Origin: an uncultured beta proteobacterium | GTDB lineage: Bacteria; Pseudomonadota; Gammaproteobacteria; Burkholderiales; Burkholderiaceae_C | NCBI GenBank assembly: GCA_903873485.1 | Contig: CAIQOO010000135.1 | Coordinates: 1-64,000 of the forward strand | DNA length: 64,000 bases | Reading direction: 5' to 3' | Shown here: piece after piece, positions 56,688-64,000 of the stretch | Numbering within the stretch: the stretch's first letter is position 1 | Layout of the letters: the number at the start of each line of letters is the position of its first letter | Notes under the pieces: model-generated | What the model was told of the DNA's origin: nothing | Database searches by the model: none | The model's input: only the letters and a program-made list of their open reading frames with translations | Position numbers and translations under genes: made by a program

Positions 56688-58778
56688 ATGAGTGCATCCC
56701 GCATCCTGATTGTGGAAGACGAGGCCATCGTTGCGCGCGACATCCGCCTGCAACTCGGATCGCTCGGCTATCAGGCCGTCGGTCTGGCGAGCAGCGGCGA
56801 ACAGGCGGTGCGGCTGGCGGACCAGTTGCGGCCCGATCTGGTGCTGATGAATATCGGGCTTGGCAGTGACATGGATGGCATTGCGGCGGCGCTGGCGATT
56901 CGTGCTTGCCAATCTGTGCCGGTGGTGTTTCTGACCGCCTTTGCGGCAGACGACATTCTTGAGCGCGCCATGCTGGCCGAGCCTTATGGCTACATCCTGA
57001 AACCGTTTTCCGAGCGCGAACTGCGCACCGTGCTGCAAATGGCGTTTTATAAACACCAGGCGGATGCCCGGGAGCGCGATCTGGCGCTGCACCATCAGGC
57101 CATCCTGGACAACCTGGCCAGCGGCGTCATCAGCATCAATGCCCAGGGTGTGATTGAGTCGTTCAACAAGGGTGCCTGTGCCATGTTTGGCTACAGCGCT
57201 GACCAGGTGATCGGCCACAACATGTCGATGCTGATGCCCGAGTCGGTACGCCAGCAACACCAGGCTTATGTGCAGCACGAGGTGGCCGCGGCACCGGGCC
57301 GGGTGTCGCGCCCAGGGCGCGAGGTGCAGGGCTTGCGCCGGGACGGCACGGTGTTTCCGGTGCATCTGACAGTGACCAGCATCACGCGCGCCGGTCAGCC
57401 GGTTTTTCTGGGCATCCTCAATGACCTGAGCCGGCGCCGCCGTGACGAGGAAAAAATCCACCAACTGGCGCATTACGATGAACTGACCGGCCTGCCCAAT
57501 CGCCGCCGCCTGCTTGATCGGCTGAAACGGGCCATTGTTGCCAGTGGCCGCTCGGACCAGCATGGCGCACTGCTATTTCTCGACCTGGATCATTTCCGCC
57601 AGATCAACGAAACTTTAGGCCCCGGCTTTGGCGACGATTTGTTGATTGAGGTGGCCCGGCGACTGCTGGCTTGCGTGCGCGAGGACGACACCGTGGCGCA
57701 CCTCGGTGGCGACGAGTTCATGGTGATGCTCGAAGAGCTTGGTCTGGGCCGCGACTCTGCGGCGATCCATGCCGAGGTCGTCGCCAACAAGATTTTGACC
57801 GCATTGAGCCAGCCTTGCAGCCTGCGCGGGCGCAGCTACACCACCACGGCCAGCGTCGGTATTGTCATCTTCGACCAGCATTCGGGCGAGCTCGACGAGC
57901 TGCTCAAAATGACCGATGCGGCGATGTACCAGGCCAAGGGGGCCGGGCGCAACGCAGTGCGGTTTTTTGATCCCGCCATCCAGGCGCAGGCGCTGGCCCG
58001 CACCAAGCTCGAAAAAGATCTGCAGCGCGGCTTGCAGGCGCAGGAATTTGTGCTGCACTACCAAATCCAGGTCGATGCCAGCGGTGCCCCGCTGGGTGCC
58101 GAGGCGCTGGTGCGCTGGATGCACCCCCAATTGGGCCTGGTGCCACCGGGCCGGTTCATCGCGCTGGCCGAAGAAACCGGCCTGATCCTGCAACTCGGTC
58201 AATGGGTGCTGCAAACTGCGTGTTGCCAGCTCGCGGCATGGCAACAACACCCCGGCCTGGCGCACTGGGTGATGGCGGTCAATGTCAGTTCGCTGCAGTT
58301 TGCCCAGGCTGATTTTGTCGCCTGCGTGGCACAAGCGATTGAAGCGGCCGGGGCTGATCCATTCAAGCTCAAGCTCGAACTGACCGAGAGCATGCTGGTC
58401 GGCGATGTGCTGGATGTGATCGAAAAAATGCGCTGCATCAAGGCACTCGGGGTGAGCTTTTCGCTCGACGACTTTGGCACCGGTTACTCGTCGCTGAGTT
58501 ACCTCAAGCGGCTGCCGATGGACCAGCTCAAGATCGACCAGTCGTTTGTGCGCGACCTGCTGATTGACAATGAAGATGCCGTGATTGCCCGCGCCATTGT
58601 GGCGCTGGGCCACAATCTGGGCATGTCGGTGATTGCCGAGGGGGTGGAAACCAGCGGCCAGCGCGATTTTCTGGTCAGCCTGGGTTGTGATGCCTTTCAG
58701 GGCTACCTGTTTAGCCGCCCGGTGCCGCACCTGGAATTGCTTGCGTTTGCCGAAATTGAATGCGTTATTGGCCTCTAG
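56688..58778 (+). CDS. REC-PAS-GGDEF-EAL protein with altered receiver
   Basis: A 696-aa protein with a receiver (1-120), a PAS domain (about 130-250), a GGDEF domain (about 265-425, intact HLGGDEFMVM) and an EAL domain (about 435-690, intact EALVRWMHP and LDDFGTGYSS). It can in principle make and break c-di-GMP. The receiver keeps the acidic pair (VEDEAIVA) and the Lys (ILKPFSE), but the phosphoacceptor position is Asn-55 (DLVLMNIGLG; codon aat at 56850-56852), so it cannot be phosphorylated in the usual way. The REDD product-inhibition motif precedes GGDEF. The stop codon comes from an inverted-repeat element. Three copies of aaacacctg or its complement lie upstream. Confidence 0.9.
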   Translation: MSASRILIVEDEAIVARDIRLQLGSLGYQAVGLASSGEQAVRLADQLRPDLVLMNIGLGSDMDGIAAALAIRACQSVPVVFLTAFAADDILERAMLAEPYGYILKPFSERELRTVLQMAFYKHQADARERDLALHHQAILDNLASGVISINAQGVIESFNKGACAMFGYSADQVIGHNMSMLMPESVRQQHQAYVQHEVAAAPGRVSRPGREVQGLRRDGTVFPVHLTVTSITRAGQPVFLGILNDLSRRRRDEEKIHQLAHYDELTGLPNRRRLLDRLKRAIVASGRSDQHGALLFLDLDHFRQINETLGPGFGDDLLIEVARRLLACVREDDTVAHLGGDEFMVMLEELGLGRDSAAIHAEVVANKILTALSQPCSLRGRSYTTTASVGIVIFDQHSGELDELLKMTDAAMYQAKGAGRNAVRFFDPAIQAQALARTKLEKDLQRGLQAQEFVLHYQIQVDASGAPLGAEALVRWMHPQLGLVPPGRFIALAEETGLILQLGQWVLQTACCQLAAWQQHPGLAHWVMAVNVSSLQFAQADFVACVAQAIEAAGADPFKLKLELTESMLVGDVLDVIEKMRCIKALGVSFSLDDFGTGYSSLSYLKRLPMDQLKIDQSFVRDLLIDNEDAVIARAIVALGHNLGMSVIAEGVETSGQRDFLVSLGCDAFQGYLFSRPVPHLELLAFAEIECVIGL

Positions 58779-58945
58779 TAGTTCGTTTCATTAAAAGCAC
58801 TACCGTTCGCGGTGAGCTTGTCGAACCGCAATTGTCAGTGCATGCAGGTCTTCGACAAGCTCAGACCGAACGGTTTGATATGAATCGTTTTGTTGAAACA
58901 AACTACTAGCCCTTATGCAGCTTACGCTGGTAGCTATTAAAGAAT
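58763..58945 (+). repeat. Comamonadaceae-type repeat split by an inverted-repeat element, copy 18
   Basis: The left part, ttattggcctctag, lies at the end of the GGDEF-EAL gene. The right part, ctagcccttatgcagcttac then gctggtagctattaaag, runs to the start codon of the histidine kinase gene. The interruption falls at the same core position as in copy 11. Confidence 0.7.
58775..58909. mobile_element. Miniature inverted-repeat element, related core, different ends
   Basis: The outer arms ctagtagttcgtttca and tgaaacaaactactag are inverted near-copies. Inside lie accgttcgcggtgagcttgt and cttcgacaagctcagaccga, the same REP-like core as the elements at 36349 and 37185. It carries no gene and provides the TAG stop of the upstream gene. 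Confidence 0.75.
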
Positions 58946-61640
58946 GAGCAAATTGGTCTCCGTTCTGCTCTTGCTGCTGTCGGCCATGCCGGGGTCTGCT
59001 GTTGCTGCGCAAACGCTGCCTGACCAGGAGCCGCCCAAGTCGATCACCGTGGTGCTTGATGACAACTATCCGCCTTATGTGTTTCGCGACAGCAGCGGTG
59101 TGGTACAGGGCATTCTGATCGATACCTGGGCCTTGTGGCAACAGCGCAGCGGCATTGAAGTGACGCTCGTGCCAATGGACTGGGCAGCAGCCCAGCAGAC
59201 CATGCAGATCGGTCGGGCGCAGGTGATCGACATGATTTTCAGGACCCCCGAGCGTGAAAAAATCTACGACTTCACCGCGCCTTATGCCAGCATCGAGGTG
59301 CCGCTGTTTTTTCACCACAGCATTGGCGGCATTGTGGATGCCAATTCGGTGCGCGGTTTTACCGTCGGGGTGAAAGACGGCGATGCCTGCATCGAGGTGC
59401 TGCAGTCGCACGGACTGGACAGCTTCAAGCGCTTTGCCAGTTATTCCAGCGTGGTGGCCGCCGCCGCCAGCGGCGAGGTGCGGGTGTTTTGCATGGATCA
59501 GCCGCCTGCCACCTATTTGCTCAACCAGCGTGGCATTGCCGATGACTTCCGGCATTCAAAGGCGATCTCGGTGGGTCAGTTTCACCGCGCCGTGCGCAAA
59601 GACAATACCGCCTTGCTGGCAACGCTGGAAGCGGGCTTTGCCCAGATCACGGTTGCCGAGCGCCAGCAGATTGATGACAAATGGCATGGTGTCGCAGTGC
59701 ATGCCCACGGGGATTTTCCGGTCAGCCAGGTGGTGCGCTTTAGCTTGGGAGGGGCGGTGGCCCTGACCGCCATTTTGCTGTTATGGAATATCGCGTTACA
59801 GCGGCGTGTACAGCAAAAAACCCGGGTGCTGTCGCAGTCTCTGACCGAGTTGAGCCTGGCCAAGCAGGTGTCCGAGCAGTCGCTGGCCCAGCTCAAGACC
59901 ATGCTGGAAAACGACATGGTCGGCATTGTGCGGGTCATCAATCGGGTGATCTGCTGGACCAATCCGGCTTTTCAGAACATGTTTGGCTATTCGGCCGAAG
60001 AACTGGTTGGCCAGTCCACCCTGCGGCTGTACCCGAGCGTGGCAGACTATCTGAAGCTGGCCGATGAGGCTTACCCGCTGATGTCGGTAGGCCAGGTCTA
60101 TCGGGCGCAAACCGAGTTTGTACACCGCTGCGGCCAGCGCCTGTGGATTGAATTGAGTGGCGAGGAGCTGACCCGGATAAACGGTGAATCTTTATGGATA
60201 TTTCTCGATATCACCGAGCGCAAACATGCCGAGGCGCTGCGTGAAGAGGCCGCGAGCCGGCTGCAAAAGCTGGCCAATTCGGTGCCCGGGGTGGTCTATC
60301 AGTATTTGCTGCGCCCGGACGGCAGTGTCACCCTTCCTTTTGCCAACGGCGGATTATGGGATATTTTTCAGCTTCAATCGCAGCAGGTGATGGAAGATGC
60401 CTCGGCGATTTTTGCCAAAATTCATCCCGATGACCTTCAGGCCACCACTGATTCAATCGATGAATCGGCCCGCAACCTGACACCCTGGCAGCATGAATTT
60501 CGTATTCGGCATGACGATGGCACGGTACGCTGGCTGTATGGCAATTCCTTGCCCGAGCGCCAGGACGACGGCTCGGTGCTGTGGCATGGCTTTATCACCG
60601 ACATCACCGAGCGCAAGGCGGCTGACGACCGATTGCGCCAGTTATCACGCTCGGTCGAGCAGGCTCCGGTGGCGATTGCCATCACTGATCTGCAAGGCAG
60701 CATCTTGTACGTCAACCCCTTCTTTAGCCAGAGAACCGGCTACAGCCTAGAGGAGGCTTTAGGCAAAAATCCGCGCATTCTGAAATCCGGCCTGACTCCG
60801 CCGGAGGTCTATCGTGTGCTGTGGGACACCTTGACTGCCGGCCGCGTCTGGCAGGGTGAACTGCATAACCGCAAGAAAAATGGCGAACTGTATATTGAAT
60901 ACGCCGTGATCGCGCCGGTGCAGGATGCCAGCGGCGCCACCAGCCATTATGTGGCGATCAAGGAAGACATCACCCAGCGCAAGCAAGACGAACTGGCGTT
61001 GCAGGCCTCGCTGCAAGAAAAAGTTGCGCTGCTGCATGAGGTGCATCACCGGGTCAAAAACAACCTGCAAGTCATCACCAGCCTGCTGCGCCTGGAGGCC
61101 GGTCGCAGCGAGTTGCCTGAAACCCGTGCCGTGCTCAAGGAAATGCAGGGCCGCATTCTTGCCATGGCATTGCTGCACGAAACGCTTTACCGTGTTGGCA
61201 GCTTTGCCTCGGTCGATCTGGGAGACTACCTCAGGCAGTTGGCGACCCAGGCGTTTCGGGCGCAAAGCAGTCAGGGCAGCGGCGTGCGGCTGGTGCTGGA
61301 GCTGATGCCGGTGTCGGTGGTGATGGATCAGGCCACTCCCTGTGGTCTGCTGGTCAACGAACTGATCTCCAATAGCCTCAAACATGGTTTCCCGGACGGA
61401 CGCAGCGGTGAAGTGGTGCTGGGCTTGCAACTCATGCCTGAGCTTGCAGGGGAGCCGGGGTTGCTGCGCCTGTCGGTGAGCGACACCGGCTTCGGTTTGC
61501 CGCAAGACTTTGACACCCGCTGCCGCCAGTCGCTTGGCATGCAACTGGTGTCGGACCTGGCCCGCCAGCTTGGCGGCACGCTGCACATCGGTACCGGGCC
61601 GGGCAGCGAATTTGCCGTGCTGTTTGCCCGGCAAACCTGA
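58944..61640 (+). CDS. Periplasmic solute-binding sensor histidine kinase
   Basis: An 898-aa hybrid-input kinase. A signal peptide (SVLLLLLSAMPGSAVAA) precedes a family 3 solute-binding domain (about 34-250: SITVVLDDNYPPYVFRDSSG, then MIFRTPEREKIYDFTAPYAS), then a membrane helix (FSLGGAVALTAILLLWNIAL). Three PAS domains follow (about 310-680). The kinase core is of the HisKA_2 type, with the phospho-His in LLHEVHHRVKNNLQVITSLL (about 690-710) and ATPase motifs LVNELISNSLKHGFPDG and VSDTGFGLP. No response regulator gene adjoins it, though the REC-GGDEF-EAL gene lies just upstream. Its ATG sits directly at the end of an intergenic repeat. Confidence 0.88.
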   Translation: MSKLVSVLLLLLSAMPGSAVAAQTLPDQEPPKSITVVLDDNYPPYVFRDSSGVVQGILIDTWALWQQRSGIEVTLVPMDWAAAQQTMQIGRAQVIDMIFRTPEREKIYDFTAPYASIEVPLFFHHSIGGIVDANSVRGFTVGVKDGDACIEVLQSHGLDSFKRFASYSSVVAAAASGEVRVFCMDQPPATYLLNQRGIADDFRHSKAISVGQFHRAVRKDNTALLATLEAGFAQITVAERQQIDDKWHGVAVHAHGDFPVSQVVRFSLGGAVALTAILLLWNIALQRRVQQKTRVLSQSLTELSLAKQVSEQSLAQLKTMLENDMVGIVRVINRVICWTNPAFQNMFGYSAEELVGQSTLRLYPSVADYLKLADEAYPLMSVGQVYRAQTEFVHRCGQRLWIELSGEELTRINGESLWIFLDITERKHAEALREEAASRLQKLANSVPGVVYQYLLRPDGSVTLPFANGGLWDIFQLQSQQVMEDASAIFAKIHPDDLQATTDSIDESARNLTPWQHEFRIRHDDGTVRWLYGNSLPERQDDGSVLWHGFITDITERKAADDRLRQLSRSVEQAPVAIAITDLQGSILYVNPFFSQRTGYSLEEALGKNPRILKSGLTPPEVYRVLWDTLTAGRVWQGELHNRKKNGELYIEYAVIAPVQDASGATSHYVAIKEDITQRKQDELALQASLQEKVALLHEVHHRVKNNLQVITSLLRLEAGRSELPETRAVLKEMQGRILAMALLHETLYRVGSFASVDLGDYLRQLATQAFRAQSSQGSGVRLVLELMPVSVVMDQATPCGLLVNELISNSLKHGFPDGRSGEVVLGLQLMPELAGEPGLLRLSVSDTGFGLPQDFDTRCRQSLGMQLVSDLARQLGGTLHIGTGPGSEFAVLFARQT

Positions 61641-61712
61641 TGCAGTCCGCAACGGCGCTGGCGGGACCGGGCCATCAGGGTCTGACCGCCATGCTGCAGC
61701 GCTGGCTGATGG

Positions 61713-62750
61713 TCAGTTTTGCATGAATACCGCAGCGAGTGTCGGCGCATCAAGAATGCGGTCAGCCCAGAGTTCAATTTGTTCGGAAGTAGCGTTTTTC
61801 AGGCGCGCTGCCGTTTCATCAGATAGGGATCCGAAACGCCGGATCAGCAGACGTTCGAGCATACCGATTTCTCCTTCGAGCTTGCCTTGTTCCATACCCT
61901 GCTCCAAGCCTTGTTCCATACCCTGCTCCAAGCCTTGTTCCATACCCTGCTCCAGGCCTTGTTCCAGGCCTTGCTGCATGCCGCGCTGGGTAGCGAGACG
62001 TTCCACACTGGTGACATAACGCATACGGGTTTCTCCTTCAATGAAGGCAATATCTTGCCATAGTTGCTGTTCGAGCAGATCGGGCAGGCGCATCATCCAA
62101 TCAAGCACGGCAAACAGATCGAGGACGCGCTGGCGCTCCCAGCCGTGGCGGTAGAGCTGGCGCACCAGATGGCGTTTGGCCTGGTAGCGTGCTTGCGGGT
62201 CGCGTTTGGTGCTGCGGGTGCGCAAGTGGGCTGCGGTGATGATGGCAAACGGATTGCTCTCGGCTTCAAGCTGCTCAAGCCTGGGAGCGTAGTCAAGCAG
62301 CTTGACCATTGGAAAATCAAGCCGTTGCCGGCAGCCCAGCACTTCAAAGCCAAAGTGATCGGGTCGCCAGCCCTCGTCATCGTCAGCCAGCACGGCAAAA
62401 CTGGCCACCGGCACACCAAAACGGTCGTAAAACCGGTAGTTGTAGGTGAACATGCGCGGCTCAAAGTCAGCATCGCGCTGGCCCTGAACTTCGACATGGA
62501 TATAGATCAGCCGGGTGGCGCCGCTTTGCAACACCACTTGCACCAGCGCATCGGCAAAGCGCTTGCCCAAAGCCGCATCGCGCACCACCTTGCGCAGTTC
62601 GACGTTCTGGAATTCATGGCCTTGCGCCCAGTCAATCTGCGCGCAAGCATCAGGGAAGTAAAACGCCATGAACTCGGGGAAGGCATGCTCCAGCACATCT
62701 TTCCACGGGCTGTCGTAGTCGTCTGGGGCGATCAATTCGGTGTCGGTCAT
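61713..62750 (-). CDS. Rpn/DUF4351-type putative nuclease with tandem repeats
   Basis: A 345-aa protein of the Rpn/PD-(D/E)xK transposase-like group. The nuclease-like part is in the first ~120 residues: KRFADALVQVVLQSG (Asp) then LIYIHVEVQGQRDADF (E-x-Q). The C-terminal ~50 residues (MLERLLIRRFGSLSDETAAR) match DUF4351. Between them lies a run of 8-residue repeats, GLEQGMEQ, encoded by 24-bp tandem repeats. Rpn proteins of E. coli promote recombination and cut DNA. It faces the histidine kinase gene and lies downstream of a GGDEF-EAL gene, 62 bp away. Confidence 0.82.
   Translation of the reverse strand: MTDTELIAPDDYDSPWKDVLEHAFPEFMAFYFPDACAQIDWAQGHEFQNVELRKVVRDAALGKRFADALVQVVLQSGATRLIYIHVEVQGQRDADFEPRMFTYNYRFYDRFGVPVASFAVLADDDEGWRPDHFGFEVLGCRQRLDFPMVKLLDYAPRLEQLEAESNPFAIITAAHLRTRSTKRDPQARYQAKRHLVRQLYRHGWERQRVLDLFAVLDWMMRLPDLLEQQLWQDIAFIEGETRMRYVTSVERLATQRGMQQGLEQGLEQGMEQGLEQGMEQGLEQGMEQGKLEGEIGMLERLLIRRFGSLSDETAARLKNATSEQIELWADRILDAPTLAAVFMQN
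61885..61968. repeat. 24-bp tandem repeat, three and a half copies, inside the Rpn-like gene
   Basis: Unit ccttgttccataccctgctc plus caag; copies begin at 61885, 61909 and 61933, with a half copy after. Because 24 is a multiple of 3, copy-number change would lengthen or shorten the GLEQGMEQ run without a frameshift. Confidence 0.9.
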
Positions 62751-62812
62751 GGTGCGGGCGATGGATGTGTGATGAATTCAGATGATGGCAGATCGTCATC
62801 CACTGGCTGATG

Positions 62813-64000
62813 TCAAAAGACGCGGTCCGAATCCTGCAGAGCAAATTTTTCAAATTCCGCCAGGGCCAGCGGACGGCTGAAAAAATAGCCCTGGTAGGCA
62901 TGGCAGTCCAGGCGCGCCAGAAAATCTTTTTGCGCCTCCAGTTCCACCCCTTCGGCAATCACAGACAGGCCCATGCTCTCGGCCAGCGCCACCACCATTT
63001 TGGCAATGGCTGCATCGTTGCTGTCGGTCAGGATGTTTCTGACAAAACCCTGGTCAATCTTGAGCTGGTCCAGCGGCAGCCGCTTGAGGTAGCTCAAAGA
63101 CGAGTAACCGGTGCCAAAATCGTCGAGTGAAAAGCCAACGCCAGCGACTTTCAGGGCGGTCATTTTGGCGATGATGCCCTCGACATCGGTGACCAGCAGG
63201 CTCTCGGTCAGTTCCAGCTTCAGGCGTTTCGGGTTGACACCGGTTCGGGCCAGAACACTTTGTACCCGGGCGACAAAATCAGTTTGATGGAATTGTTTGG
63301 CGCTGACATTGACCGCCAGGGTCAGATGCGCCAACTCCGGCTGCAAGCTCCAGGCCACCAATTGGCGGCAGGCGGTCTCCAGCACCCACTGGCCCAGCGG
63401 CACGATCAGGCCGGTTTCTTCGGCCAGCCCGATGAACTCGGCTGGCGATACCAGGCCGCGCTCGGGGTGCTGCCAGCGCACCAGCGCCTCGGCACCGGTC
63501 AGGCGACCGCTGCCCACCACTTGCGCCTGGTAATGCAGCACAAACTGGTCATGCAACATGGCCTCGGACAAATCGGCTTCCAGTGCGGCACGCTGTGTCA
63601 CCGCCACCTGCATTTGCGTGTCAAAAAAGCGCAGCGTGTTGCGCCCGGCAGCCTTGGCCTGGTACATCGCCAGTTCAGCACGTTTCAAAGGCTCATCAAT
63701 CGTCTCGTGCAGCGCTTCGCCAAACAGCGTGACGCCGATGCTGGGCGTGCTGCGGTGCTCAAAATCGCCAATCGGATAGCTCCGGTTCAGCGCAAAACGG
63801 ATTTTTTCACCGACGGCTTCGGCCTGGGTGGCGGCTTCAACCGCGTTGTTGCTCAGGTCTTCGAGCAGCACCACAAATTCGTCGCCACCCAGGCGTGCCA
63901 CTGTGTCGCCTTCACGAACGTTGGCGCTCAACCGCTTGGCCACGTTTTCCAGCAGCAAATCACCCTGAAAATGGCCAAGCGTCTCGTTGAGGGTCTTGAA
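62813..64000 (-). CDS. GGDEF-EAL c-di-GMP protein, N-terminus outside the window
   Basis: The frame enters from the right edge and ends at 62813, giving about 395 residues. The GGDEF domain has an intact motif (ARLGGDEFVVLLEDL) and an REGD product-inhibition site. The EAL domain has GAEALVRWQHPERGLVSPAE and LDDFGTGYSSLSYLKRLPLD, with the catalytic residues present. Any sensor domain lies beyond 64000. At the protein level it resembles the REC-PAS-GGDEF-EAL protein at 56688. It could be bifunctional or only a phosphodiesterase; that needs the missing part. Confidence 0.9.
   Translation of the reverse strand, partial: FKTLNETLGHFQGDLLLENVAKRLSANVREGDTVARLGGDEFVVLLEDLSNNAVEAATQAEAVGEKIRFALNRSYPIGDFEHRSTPSIGVTLFGEALHETIDEPLKRAELAMYQAKAAGRNTLRFFDTQMQVAVTQRAALEADLSEAMLHDQFVLHYQAQVVGSGRLTGAEALVRWQHPERGLVSPAEFIGLAEETGLIVPLGQWVLETACRQLVAWSLQPELAHLTLAVNVSAKQFHQTDFVARVQSVLARTGVNPKRLKLELTESLLVTDVEGIIAKMTALKVAGVGFSLDDFGTGYSSLSYLKRLPLDQLKIDQGFVRNILTDSNDAAIAKMVVALAESMGLSVIAEGVELEAQKDFLARLDCHAYQGYFFSRPLALAEFEKFALQDSDRVF

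Overview
The window looks like chromosomal DNA of a betaproteobacterium of the Burkholderiales, most likely Comamonadaceae (Rhodoferax/Polaromonas-like). The evidence is the high-GC coding style, the smc-zipA-ligA order, a recC-recB-recD operon, rmlBDAC, and about 18 copies of a 45-60 bp intergenic repeat (core tagcccttatc...agcgc...agctat) of a kind I remember from that family. The assignment is by gene content and memory; no search was run.

Layout. 1-6.5 kb is an A+T-rich foreign block: an IS630-type transposase, a 5'-truncated IS701/IS4-like transposase, a 919-aa leucine-rich-repeat-like protein and a Ycf46-type AAA+ ATPase that form a two-gene cassette. 6.5-11 kb is an accessory/defence patch: a toxin-antitoxin (TA) pair, a decayed copy of its antitoxin, an orphan Phd/YefM antitoxin, an AbiEii-type nucleotidyltransferase cassette, and a NERD-helicase gene broken at a 7-bp tandem repeat. 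11.4-35.8 kb is mostly core: a fused CoA-transferase, RecBCD, a CBS protein, chorismate synthase, a run of RNA/ribosome genes (trhP, arfB, rbgA, dusA), a small lipoprotein, and smc-zipA-ligA. 35.9-42.1 kb is a second accessory patch: a RelE/ParE TA pair whose toxin carries an in-frame miniature inverted-repeat element, peptide deformylase, VapBC and a large type IIG restriction-modification enzyme.

42.3-51.2 kb is signalling: an operon encoding a receiver protein, a CheC phosphatase, a PAS-GAF-GGDEF protein and a CheA kinase, divergent from a TetR regulator and a membrane PAS-GGDEF protein. Palindromic sites lie in the divergent promoter region. 51.4-56 kb holds dTDP-rhamnose genes rmlBDAC and a GDP-fucose synthase gene for surface polysaccharide, followed by trmL. 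56.7-64 kb returns to signalling: a REC-PAS-GGDEF-EAL protein with an Asn at the phosphoacceptor site, a periplasmic-sensor histidine kinase, an Rpn/DUF4351 nuclease-like protein with internal tandem repeats, and a GGDEF-EAL protein running off the right edge.

The points most worth following are the LRR/Ycf46 cassette, the receiver-CheC-GGDEF-CheA operon, and the repeat biology. The common repeat lies inside ligA and rmlD coding sequence, extends an antitoxin, supplies the sequence just before several start codons, and is itself the target of a second inverted-repeat element. That second element also sits in frame inside a toxin gene. No rRNA, tRNA or CRISPR array was seen.
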